A DNA stretch of 23,500 nt from positions 1 through 23,500 of the IMG/VR virus record IMGVR_UViG_3300030119_000557. One strand, written 5' to 3'. Below are positions 6,624 through 12,604 of this stretch, piece after piece. This DNA is from a virus. Each line of letters opens with the position of its first letter. Position 1 is the stretch's first letter. The notes beneath the pieces were generated by a model. The model did no database searches. It saw only the letters and a list, made by a program, of their open reading frames with translations, and was not told where the DNA came from. The translations under genes and the position numbers were made by a program.

Positions 6624-6649
6624 CGTGGAGGAGATACCATGCCTCCACG
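6624..6649 (+). promoter_or_regulatory. Hairpin sequestering a ribosome-binding site
   Basis: CGTGGAGG (6624-6631) is perfectly complementary to CCTCCACG (6642-6649). The ten-base loop AGATACCATG ends with the ATG at 6639. The stem buries most of the GGAGGAG ribosome-binding site, so initiation at 6639 may need an upstream translating ribosome to open it. The same bases encode KRGGDTMPPR in an upstream-extended frame, so coding constraint could explain part of it. Confidence 0.5.
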
Positions 6650-6902
6650 AAGTAAAAAGTATTTTCGTTCTACAAAAAGTGGAGCGGGAATGACAGCAGC
6701 TGGTGTTGCAAAGTACAGACGGGATAATCCTGGTTCAAAACTTAAAACAGCAGTAACAGGAAAAGTTAAACCTGGATCAAAGGACGCAAAGAGACGTAAA
6801 TCATTTTGTGCAAGAAGTGCTGGACAAATGAAAAAGTTTCCAAAAGCGGCTAAAGATCCTAACTCTAGATTAAGACAAGCTAGAAGGAGATGGAAATGTT
6901 AA
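6639..6902 (+). CDS. Basic Cys-containing conserved phage protein
   Basis: A strongly basic 87-residue protein containing STKSGAGMTAAGVAKYRRDN, NPGSKLKTAVTGKVKPGSK, RRKSFCARSAGQMKKF and a closing SRLRQARRRWKC. This is one of the most recurrent small protein families in marine phages, function unknown. Start choice: the ATG at 6639 has the best ribosome-binding site (GGAGGAG at 6628-6633 region), but in-frame ATGs at 6588 and 6612 would add 17 or 9 residues and have weak sites. Two cysteines and the basic charge suggest nucleic-acid or zinc binding, unproven. Its stop overlaps the next tiny gene. Confidence 0.75.
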   Translation: MPPRSKKYFRSTKSGAGMTAAGVAKYRRDNPGSKLKTAVTGKVKPGSKDAKRRKSFCARSAGQMKKFPKAAKDPNSRLRQARRRWKC

Positions 6903-6976
6903 AAAGAATTTGGGACAAAATTAAAGGTCTATGGAACAAATGGGTTGCATGGATTTTTAAAGGGTTTTATAAATAG
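6896..6976 (+). CDS. 26-residue Trp-rich cationic amphipathic peptide
   Basis: A very short frame beginning MLKRIWDKIKGLWNKWVAW and ending IFKGFYK. It has four tryptophans, seven lysine/arginine residues and a single acid. On a helical wheel the hydrophobic residues (I, L, W, V, F) would fall mainly on one side, the pattern of membrane-active peptides. AAGGAG at 6884-6889 lies six bases before the ATG, an optimal ribosome-binding site, and the frame overlaps the previous stop. These points favour a real gene. It could be a membrane-permeabilising lysis accessory or a virion-associated peptide; neither is shown. Confidence 0.55.
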   Translation: MLKRIWDKIKGLWNKWVAWIFKGFYK

Positions 6977-6983
6977 GTAATTT

Positions 6984-7379
6984 ATGGCCTTAAAAATTTC
7001 CGAATCAGCAGCCGTGCAAATGCCAATGAAAACGGTTGCCAGTCTGATCGCAATAATCGCAATCGGAACATGGGCTTATTTTGGTATTCACGAAAAATTA
7101 AATCAACACTCTACAAAGATAGAGTTGATGCAAAAAGATTTAGACCAAAACTCAGAGTTTAGAATTAAATATCCAAGAGGTGAATTAGGTCAATCAGCTG
7201 GAGAAGCAGAACTTTTTATGATAGTAGAACATGTTAGTGGTCTATTAGAAGACGTAGAATCAGAGATTAAAAGCATGAGAAATAATGCAGTCAACATAGA
7301 ATTTTTAAAGAAAAGAACTGAAAAGTTAACTGAAGATGTAGAAAAAATAATTAGGAATGGCAATGGATCGAAACACTAG
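6984..7379 (+). CDS. Single-span membrane protein with coiled coil
   Basis: The 131-residue product has a short polar N-terminus and one hydrophobic segment at residues 17-34 (TVASLIAIIAIGTWAYFG). A largely helical, charged domain follows (IELMQKDLDQNSEFRI; EHVSGLLEDVESEIKSM), with a conserved-looking RIKYPRGELG around 60-69. I recognise this arrangement from many marine phage genomes, close to lysis genes. A holin-associated or inner-spanin-like role is possible because of the N-terminal anchor and coiled coil, but no outer-membrane partner lipoprotein was found. Function is inferred weakly. Confidence 0.7.
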   Translation: MALKISESAAVQMPMKTVASLIAIIAIGTWAYFGIHEKLNQHSTKIELMQKDLDQNSEFRIKYPRGELGQSAGEAELFMIVEHVSGLLEDVESEIKSMRNNAVNIEFLKKRTEKLTEDVEKIIRNGNGSKH

Positions 7380-7530
7380 AAAAGTATTACAATATATGGA
7401 AGATATGGAAAAAAAAGTTAAACAAATGAAGTTTATTAGAGATCTTAAAGTGGAGGTTGAAATAAATGGTACAGGCACACATAAATATAGATATAAACGT
7501 GGACCAAACAGAGGCAAAGTAACATCATGA
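7363..7530 (+). CDS. Short basic helical protein
   Basis: Not recognised. The frame reads MDRNTRKVLQYMEDMEKK onward for 55 residues and ends KRGPNRGKVTS. The ATG at 7363 is chosen over the ATG at 7357 because TAGGA (7352-7356) then stands six bases away. Both lie inside the end of the previous gene. Its stop overlaps the next start as ATGA (7527-7530), a typical translational-coupling junction, which is the main evidence that it is real. An N-terminal helix is followed by a short strand-like VEVEINGTGTHKYRY. Confidence 0.55.
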   Translation: MDRNTRKVLQYMEDMEKKVKQMKFIRDLKVEVEINGTGTHKYRYKRGPNRGKVTS

Positions 7531-7736
7531 TAGAAACTGTATTTGCACTTATACTAACTTTAAACGGAAATATGATAGAACATGTATATAAACCCTCATT
7601 ATCCGATTGTTTGAAATCTAAGAGGATAGCTCAGAACGAGGTAAACCCGGAAAGAGTCGTATTTACTTGCAAAAAAGTAAAAGCTCAAACAGAGATATAC
7701 ATGGACCGAAAAAAGATAGTCAAAATACTTGGATAA
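7527..7736 (+). CDS. Small protein with hydrophobic N-terminus
   Basis: The 69-residue product begins MIETVFALILTLNGNMIEHV, a short hydrophobic segment that could be a signal or membrane-contact strand. It continues with two cysteines (LSDCLKSKRIAQNE; RVVFTCKKVKAQTEIYM) that could pair if exported. The pattern is familiar from marine phage genomes without an assigned function. Coupling by ATGA to the gene before it supports expression. A periplasmic or membrane-associated role near the lysis genes is possible but not established. Confidence 0.6.
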   Translation: MIETVFALILTLNGNMIEHVYKPSLSDCLKSKRIAQNEVNPERVVFTCKKVKAQTEIYMDRKKIVKILG

Positions 7737-7739
7737 TTC

Positions 7740-8384
7740 ATGGCTTATCTTAACATTAACATTCCAACAGTGTATGCTAAAGTAAAGAAAGAATACTTAT
7801 ATGATCTCGATCCTAAGTATAAAAAAGAAAGTCTTGATTGCGTTATCTTTGGTATGGCGAGTATCACGGGGCGTTCATTACTTTTTCACTGTATGTTACC
7901 CAACGGTGCGGTCTATTGGAGGTTGCCTATCTCAGCGTTTTTCCAAAAACATTTTCCTAGAACCGAAGTGCCAGATATGTCGGTTGACCAGTTGGAATTG
8001 TGGAATTGTTTTAGTTACTATCCTAGTTGCACTGAATTTGATTTTCTTAGTGGTCAGCGTGGCAAATTTTTAGGAAAGGATAAGAAATTTTATCATGGAG
8101 AATATCAGTTTACAATCGACTGGGCGAGTCCAGAAATTAATGAAATCGATGCTGAACATTCTGAGATTCCTCAAGAACATAAGTGTGCACACATTTTGGC
8201 ACTTGATAACGGGAATTATGCTGCTCAGCCTAATAATCGTATCCTTTGGAGCGTTTCTAACTATACTACTGATCGATCTTGGCCAGACTATAAAGTTCAA
8301 ACTACAGAGTGGTCAGTCGAAAACAAAGATTGGGTGACAGATGATACAGACGATATGTTTTACAAAATTAAGGAGAAAAAATGA
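7740..8384 (+). CDS. Conserved phage protein of unknown function
   Basis: Not assigned. The 214-residue product has an aromatic-rich globular sequence: FGMASITGRSLLFHCMLPNG (about 37-56), VYWRLPISAFFQ, LELWNCFSYYPSCTEFDFL with two cysteines, then YQFTIDWASP. After that come an acidic stretch, a CAHILALDNGNYAAQPNNRI segment and WSVSNYTTDRSWPDYKVQT. I recognise this combination as a widespread marine phage protein encoded just before the endolysin. No enzymatic motif is evident. Its stop overlaps the endolysin start as ATGA (8381-8384), so the two are probably co-translated, which hints at a lysis-linked or late role. Confidence 0.7.
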   Translation: MAYLNINIPTVYAKVKKEYLYDLDPKYKKESLDCVIFGMASITGRSLLFHCMLPNGAVYWRLPISAFFQKHFPRTEVPDMSVDQLELWNCFSYYPSCTEFDFLSGQRGKFLGKDKKFYHGEYQFTIDWASPEINEIDAEHSEIPQEHKCAHILALDNGNYAAQPNNRILWSVSNYTTDRSWPDYKVQTTEWSVENKDWVTDDTDDMFYKIKEKK

Positions 8385-8851
8385 AATTAACTGCTAACAT
8401 AACTTTAGACGAACTTACTAAAAGCCAAGTAGCCGAAAGAAAAGGAATTAATAACAATCCTAGTCCTGAACAAATAGAAAATTTAAAAGCTCTTGCAGTA
8501 AACGTATTACAACCTATACGTTCACATTTCGATAAACCACTTATTATATCATCAGGATTTCGTTGTGCACAGCTTTGCACAGAAATAGGTAGCAGTGTTA
8601 ATAGTCAACATACGGCTCATGATGAGGCAGCTGCTGCTGACTTTGAAATACCAGGTGTAGACAATAGAGAACTAGCCCGTTGGATTAGAGATAACCTAGA
8701 AGTAGACCAAGGCATATTAGAATTTTACAAGGACGGCGAACCATCGTCGGGCTGGATCCATTGCAGTTATTCACGTAATTCAAATCGACAACAATGGTTG
8801 CGTGCTATCCGAGAAGATGGTAAGACAGTCTATAAACCATGGTTGAATTAA
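8381..8851 (+). CDS. Endolysin, peptidase M15 family
   Basis: A zinc peptidase expected to cut peptidoglycan stem peptides and release virions. The 156 residues show the M15A pattern: an N-terminal helix (TLDELTKSQVAERKGI), KPLIISSGFRC at 52-62, then SQHTAHDEAAAADFEI (75-90), and GWIHCSYS (124-131). Probable zinc ligands are His80, Asp87 and His127, with His77 nearby. The usual glycine in HxxGxAxD is alanine and a short insertion precedes His80. No signal peptide is seen, so release would need a holin. An AAGGAG ribosome-binding site lies inside the previous gene's end. Confidence 0.88.
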   Translation: MKLTANITLDELTKSQVAERKGINNNPSPEQIENLKALAVNVLQPIRSHFDKPLIISSGFRCAQLCTEIGSSVNSQHTAHDEAAAADFEIPGVDNRELARWIRDNLEVDQGILEFYKDGEPSSGWIHCSYSRNSNRQQWLRAIREDGKTVYKPWLN

Positions 8852-8852
8852 T

Positions 8853-9029
8853 ATGGCAATAGGAAGATCACAAATGACAAAACAAGTTGATGGCCAACTT
8901 AGAGGTGCTAGAAAAATAAAAAAAGTTGCTAAAGGTTTAGCAAAAGCATCTAGAACTCACGCCAAACAATCAAAAATATTAAAAGGAATATTAGGTGGAT
9001 CCAAGAAAAGGAACAGGAAAAAAGCCTAA
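8853..9029 (+). CDS. Short lysine/arginine-rich protein
   Basis: Not recognised. A 58-residue frame beginning MAIGRSQMTKQVDGQLRGAR and ending GGSKKRNRKKA. It starts right after the endolysin stop and its last 35 bases overlap the next gene in another frame. It is basic with no acidic region beyond one Asp and looks like the other small basic proteins here. There is no good ribosome-binding site, so coupling to endolysin translation is likely. MAIGRSQMxxQ-type openings recur in such phages, which supports it. Confidence 0.55.
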   Translation: MAIGRSQMTKQVDGQLRGARKIKKVAKGLAKASRTHAKQSKILKGILGGSKKRNRKKA

Positions 9030-9270
9030 AGGTTCTGGTCGTAGGTTATACACCGACGAAAATCCAAAGGATACTGTAGGTATTAAATTTGCAACAGCAG
9101 CTGATGCAAGAGCTACAGTAAAAAAAGTTAAAAATGTAAACAAACCTTTTGCAAGAAAAATACAGATCTTAACTGTTATGGAGCAACGTGCTAAAGTAAT
9201 GGGTAAAAATGAGGTAGTAAAAATTGCAAAAAAAGCCAAAGAATCCATACGCAAAACTCGTAAGGTCTAG
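8995..9270 (+). CDS. Conserved small basic phage protein
   Basis: A 91-residue protein starting at GTG with AAGGA at 8983-8987 correctly spaced. It contains KKPKGSGRRLYTDENPKDTV (9-28), a signature I recognise from many marine phages, followed by IKFATAADARATVKKVKNVN and a helical, lysine-rich C-terminus. Function is unknown; the charge suggests nucleic-acid or virion-interior binding. It overlaps the previous gene by 35 bases, and the next short gene begins within it in the +1 frame. Confidence 0.72.
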   Translation: MDPRKGTGKKPKGSGRRLYTDENPKDTVGIKFATAADARATVKKVKNVNKPFARKIQILTVMEQRAKVMGKNEVVKIAKKAKESIRKTRKV

Positions 9271-9373
9271 AACTTACAGACCGAAAGTGTTAAAATCAAA
9301 AAAGTTGTACGACCGCAAGAAGGAGAAAACATCTCTCAAAGTGGCCACTATAGAAGGAGAACAAAATGACTAA
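9224..9373 (+). CDS. Short basic protein with TTG start, overlapping frames
   Basis: Found by reading the +1 frame at the end of the preceding gene. A 49-residue frame from TTG at 9224 reads KKPKNPYAKLVRSRTYRPKV then LKSKKLYDRKKEK and ends at TAA 9371-9373, inside the next gene's start. The NPxAKxxRxxxYRxKVxKxKKxYxRKK pattern resembles a family of very small phage proteins of unknown function, the reason for believing it. It fills what would otherwise be a 95-base gap. The start is weak (GAGG at 9211-9214, spacing nine), and TTG is the only initiation codon after the in-frame stop apart from a late GTG. Confidence 0.5.
   Translation: MQKKPKNPYAKLVRSRTYRPKVLKSKKLYDRKKEKTSLKVATIEGEQND
9346..9360 (+). 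promoter_or_regulatory. SP6-like promoter core before the 9366 gene
   Basis: CACTATAGAAG at 9346-9356 is identical to the core of the SP6 polymerase promoter, and AAGGAGA follows as ribosome-binding site for the ATG at 9366. The upstream GTGGC is one base longer than SP6's GTGA, so the match is imperfect. The bases also encode ATIEG of the short 9224 gene, so it may be coincidence. Confidence 0.25.
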
Positions 9374-9755
9374 ACTATGTCCAAGAGGTAAGGCAGCAGC
9401 GAAGCGTAAATTTAAGGTGTACCCTTCGGCCTATGCTAATGCCTACGCATCAAAAATTTGTGCAGGTAAAATTAAAGATCCATCTGGTGTTAAAAGAAAA
9501 GACTTCAGAGGACCTAAACCAGCAGCCAAAGGTGCTATGATGAAAGCTAAATCAGGTAATATGGCAAAAATAAATAAAGTTGTAAAAGGTTTGCAGAAAG
9601 CTTCTAAATTACATTTGGGCCAAGCAAAGACTTTAAAGACAATCAAAGCAAACGAAGGAGCTTACATGGGCTCATACATTAAAAGTGAAATAGACGGAAA
9701 AAAAATTTCTAATAAATCTTACGAGAATTATTATAAAGGAATGATTGATGTCTAA
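9366..9755 (+). CDS. Conserved basic protein (LCPRGKAAAKRKFKVYPSAYA type)
   Basis: The 129-residue product begins MTKLCPRGKAAAKRKFKV and continues YPSAYANAYASKICAGKIKD, a domain I recognise from many phages of marine and other environments, function unknown. Two cysteines (5 and 32) flank the conserved core. A lysine-rich middle (about 50-95) and a C-terminal segment with tyrosines (YENYYKGMIDV) follow. The strong AGAAGGAGA ribosome-binding site suggests good expression. Cys pairing or metal binding plus basic charge suggests nucleic-acid contact; unproven. It overlaps the next gene by eight bases. Confidence 0.75.
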   Translation: MTKLCPRGKAAAKRKFKVYPSAYANAYASKICAGKIKDPSGVKRKDFRGPKPAAKGAMMKAKSGNMAKINKVVKGLQKASKLHLGQAKTLKTIKANEGAYMGSYIKSEIDGKKISNKSYENYYKGMIDV

Positions 9756-10332
9756 ACGAGGTTCATGTTGGGTAGGCTATGAACAAAAAGGAATGAAGAA
9801 AAAAGGTGGTAAACTTGTTCCTAACTGTGTGCCTGCCGGTATGAAAAAAGGAGGACTTAAAGAATGGTTCAGACAAAATTGGGTAGATATTGGGAGCAAA
9901 CGAAAAGATGGTTCTTATGCAAAGTGTGGCCGTTCAAAATTAGCGGCGGATCGGAAAAGAAAGTATCCAAAGTGCGTCCCTGCTGCCAAAGCGGCAAGGA
10001 TGACAGAATCCCAGAGGCGGAGTGCCGTTGCAAGGAAAAGAAGTAAAGCACAAGGTGTAGGTGGTAAACCAACAAACGTTAAAACTATTTTAAAAAGAGA
10101 CATGGGAGGAGATGTAAAAAAATTAAGACCAAAAGGAACATTTAAATTAGAATTATTTGAAATTAAAGGACCACCACCAGATCCTAATTTGGCCAAGTTA
10201 AAAGAAAATATTGAAATGTCAGAAGCGAGAATAAACCCAGAATTAAATTATAACACCATATATAAAAAGGGTGAGTTGAATGTGGGTATAAAAAAAGATA
10301 AATTTAGAATAGGATTTAAAAAGAGGTTTTAA
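9748..10332 (+). CDS. Basic protein with two PxCVPA segments
   Basis: A 194-residue protein. ATG at 9748 is chosen because AAGGA (9737-9740 region) lies seven bases upstream; an in-frame TTG at 9745 adds one residue only. Part one (1-36) reads SCWVGYEQKGMKKKGGKLVP then NCVPAGMKKGG. Part two (38-97) contains LKEWFRQNWVDIGSKRKDGS, CGRSK, KYPKCVPAAKAARMT and RRSAVARKR. Both parts recur as separate small proteins or joined in phages. Cysteines 7, 27, 60 and 76 could bind zinc, with PxCVPA repeated at 25-30 and 74-79. The C-terminal 70 residues are different and less basic. Function unknown. Confidence 0.75.
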   Translation: MSKRGSCWVGYEQKGMKKKGGKLVPNCVPAGMKKGGLKEWFRQNWVDIGSKRKDGSYAKCGRSKLAADRKRKYPKCVPAAKAARMTESQRRSAVARKRSKAQGVGGKPTNVKTILKRDMGGDVKKLRPKGTFKLELFEIKGPPPDPNLAKLKENIEMSEARINPELNYNTIYKKGELNVGIKKDKFRIGFKKRF

Positions 10333-10334
10333 TT

Positions 10335-11030
10335 ATGGCAACATCAGGAACAACATCATTTGATTTAGATATAGATGAAATTATTGAAGAAGCATATGAA
10401 AGATGTGCTATCAGAACTAATTCTGGATACGATTTAAAATCTGCTAGAAGAAGTTTAAATTTATTATTTTCTGAGTGGGGTAACAGAGGAGTACACCTAT
10501 GGAAAGTTGCATTAGTTGAAAATGCTTTAGTTTCTGGACAAGCTGAATATGCAACACCTTCAACAACTAGTGATGTATTGGAGGCTTTTGTTTCATCAAC
10601 AGCTGCTGCTTCTAATAATTCAAATACACAGGATGTTTCTTTAACTAAAATTGACAGATCAACATATTCTGCATTGCCTAACAAATTGGCAACAGGTCAA
10701 CCATCTCAATACTATGTTGAAAGACAAACAAATCCAAAAATATTTTTATATCAGGCACCTGATTTAAATACATATACAACACTAAAATATTATATCGTAA
10801 AAAGAATTGAAGACTCTGGAGCGTATACTAATCAAGCAGATGTGGCTTACAGATTTTTACCATGTATGTGTTCTGGACTAGCTTATTATTTAGCGATGAA
10901 AAAAAATCCTAATTTAGTACAACAAAACAAATTAATATATGAGGATGAATTGAAAAGAGCTTTAGATGAAGATGGTCAAAGAACGTCTACATTTATTACA
11001 CCACAATCATTTTATCCTAACGGGTTATAA
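10335..11030 (+). CDS. Head-tail adaptor, P22 gp4-like accessory factor
   Basis: The 231 residues begin with the helical pattern DLDIDEIIEEAYERCAIRTN, then SGYDLKSARRSLNLLFSEWG (31-50) and NRGVHLWKV, which is the hallmark of short-tailed phage adaptor proteins bound beneath the portal (P22 gp4-type). A beta-rich middle with YYVERQTNPKIFLYQAPD precedes a C-terminal helical bundle (RFLPCMCSGLAYYLAMKKNP). It joins head to tail and helps retain packaged DNA. The spacing to its neighbours is two bases, consistent with a neck operon. Family assignment is from motifs; a T7 gp11-like tail-tube adaptor is a close alternative. Confidence 0.72.
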   Translation: MATSGTTSFDLDIDEIIEEAYERCAIRTNSGYDLKSARRSLNLLFSEWGNRGVHLWKVALVENALVSGQAEYATPSTTSDVLEAFVSSTAAASNNSNTQDVSLTKIDRSTYSALPNKLATGQPSQYYVERQTNPKIFLYQAPDLNTYTTLKYYIVKRIEDSGAYTNQADVAYRFLPCMCSGLAYYLAMKKNPNLVQQNKLIYEDELKRALDEDGQRTSTFITPQSFYPNGL

Positions 11031-11032
11031 TT

Positions 11033-11473
11033 ATGGCAAAATACGCATCAGGAAAAAGATCTTTAGCAATATCAGATAGATCTGGTATGGCATTTCCATA
11101 TGATGAAATGGTGAAAGAATGGAATGGATCTTTGGTTCATAATTCAGAGTACGAATCTAAGCAACCACAAATAAGAAGAAGATACGCTGTAAGTGATGCC
11201 ATAGCTTTACAAAATCCTAGAAATATGAAATTTCAACAACCAAGAACGGTGGCTGAAAATGATAATACTAAAGCAGATTCTGGAGGTTCTTCTGTAGGCG
11301 TTATAAATTTAACTTTACCAGGAGATTTTGCTTTTCAAACTTTTTCAACAGAGATAAACACAAATGGTTTAGATACTAGTCAACAAAGTATGGAACCAAG
11401 AGATCCATCATTACAAAATAGAAGAAGACAAGCTACATGTTTAATTAACCCTGTAACTGTGGAGATATCATAA
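11033..11473 (+). CDS. Conserved neck/tail-region protein
   Basis: The 146-residue product contains MAKYASGKRSLAISDRSGMA, FPYDEMVKEWNGSLVHNSEY (21-40) and LTLPGDFAFQTF, and ends with an RNRRRQA-like SLQNRRRQATCLINPVTVEI. I recognise this set from virion gene clusters of marine phages, where it sits between adaptor genes. The role is not known. It lies two bases after the gp4-like adaptor and overlaps the next adaptor-like gene by one base, so a neck or tail-nozzle component is likely. No catalytic motif is visible. Confidence 0.68.
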   Translation: MAKYASGKRSLAISDRSGMAFPYDEMVKEWNGSLVHNSEYESKQPQIRRRYAVSDAIALQNPRNMKFQQPRTVAENDNTKADSGGSSVGVINLTLPGDFAFQTFSTEINTNGLDTSQQSMEPRDPSLQNRRRQATCLINPVTVEIS

Positions 11474-12126
11474 TGGCAATAACTCATGCAAATTTTTTAA
11501 CACAGGTCAGAAATTATACTGAAGTTTCTAGTAGTGTGCTCTCTGACAGTTTACTAGATCAATTTATAAAAAATACAGAACTTGATATAGCAAGTAAGGT
11601 AGATTACGATGATTTAAGAAAATTTTCTAATTCTACATTCACAGCTAGTAATAGGGCAGTTAGTCTACCAGGTGATTTAAAGTATCTAAGAGCAGTAAAA
11701 TTTACAAATGGATCTAATCAAGAAATTTTTTTAGAGAAGAGAGATCAAACCTTTATCGCAGAATTTAATCCTGGTAACAGCACTGGAGATCCAAAATATT
11801 ATGCTACTTACAATGATAAAAATATTATTGTTGCACCTACACCAGCCTCGGCTCTAACAATTCAAATACAATATATTAAAAATGCACCTCATTTTGACTC
11901 TTCGACTAGCACTATGTTATCAGATCAATATGAAAATCTTCTTCTTTACGGAGTATTGGTAGAGTGTTTTTCTTATCTAAAGGGTCCGCTTGATATGTAC
12001 AACCTATATAAAACAAGGTATGATAAAGCATTAGAAGCTTTTGCGTTAGAGCAAATGGGCTCAAGACGCAGAGGACAATATACAGATGGTGTACCGAGAG
12101 TAAAAATCGATTCACCATCACCATAA
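11473..12126 (+). CDS. Adaptor-type neck protein (SU10 adaptor-like)
   Basis: The 217-residue product has an N-terminal helical domain (HANFLTQVRNYTEVSSSVLS; LLDQFIKNTELDIASKVDYD), a beta domain (FSNSTFTASNRAVSLPGDLK; DPKYYATYNDKNIIVAPTPA) and C-terminal helices (QYENLLLYGVLVECFSYLKG). This is the helix-barrel-helix layout of the phage SU10-like adaptor family, which docks on the portal ring and starts the tail. It would be the second adaptor-like protein in this cluster. The C-terminus is basic and disordered. Family call rests on layout and sequence pattern. Confidence 0.68.
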   Translation: MAITHANFLTQVRNYTEVSSSVLSDSLLDQFIKNTELDIASKVDYDDLRKFSNSTFTASNRAVSLPGDLKYLRAVKFTNGSNQEIFLEKRDQTFIAEFNPGNSTGDPKYYATYNDKNIIVAPTPASALTIQIQYIKNAPHFDSSTSTMLSDQYENLLLYGVLVECFSYLKGPLDMYNLYKTRYDKALEAFALEQMGSRRRGQYTDGVPRVKIDSPSP

Positions 12127-12143
12127 ATTTATAGGAGAATAAA

Positions 12144-12587
12144 ATGGCAATAACAACTAACGCAATTACAAACTCATTCAAGGAAGAGATTCTTGAAGGT
12201 GTTCATGACTTTACTCCAACAACTGGAGATGTCTTTAAATTAGCTTTATACACTTCACAAGCATCAATAGGTGCTGACACTACAGCTTATCCAGGAGATT
12301 CTTCTGGTAACCAAGTGCCAGATTCTGGACAGTATGCACAAGGTGGAGGAGCTTTGGTAAACGCTCTTGTTTCTACACAAGGAACAGTAGCATTCGTAGA
12401 TTTTAGTGACTTATCTTTTACAGGTGTAACATTAACAGCAAGAGGTGCTTTAATTTATAACACTTCAAACAGTAACAAATCTGTTTGTGTATTGGACTTT
12501 GGCTCAGATAAAACAGCTACGTCAGGAACTTTTACGATTCAGTTTCCTAACCCAAACAACACACAAGCTATAATCAGAATCGCATAA
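12144..12587 (+). CDS. Virion structural protein, tail region
   Basis: The 147-residue protein opens with NSFKEEILEGVHDFTPTTGD, followed by VFKLALYTSQASIGADTTAY, YAQGGGALVNA and a closing TARGALIYNT...VCVLDFGSDKTA pattern. This family recurs beside fibre genes in marine phages and is probably a virion component, perhaps a tail or fibre-attachment protein. It is beta-rich, without transmembrane or catalytic signatures. The TAGGAG ribosome-binding site at 12132-12137 and a short AT-rich leader precede it. The role is inferred. Confidence 0.65.
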   Translation: MAITTNAITNSFKEEILEGVHDFTPTTGDVFKLALYTSQASIGADTTAYPGDSSGNQVPDSGQYAQGGGALVNALVSTQGTVAFVDFSDLSFTGVTLTARGALIYNTSNSNKSVCVLDFGSDKTATSGTFTIQFPNPNNTQAIIRIA

Positions 12588-12604
12588 TTTAGGAGCCTGG
12601 TGCA

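Noticed and set aside
9745-9747. TTG as start of the 9748 gene
   Set aside because: An ATG follows directly with correctly spaced AAGGA.
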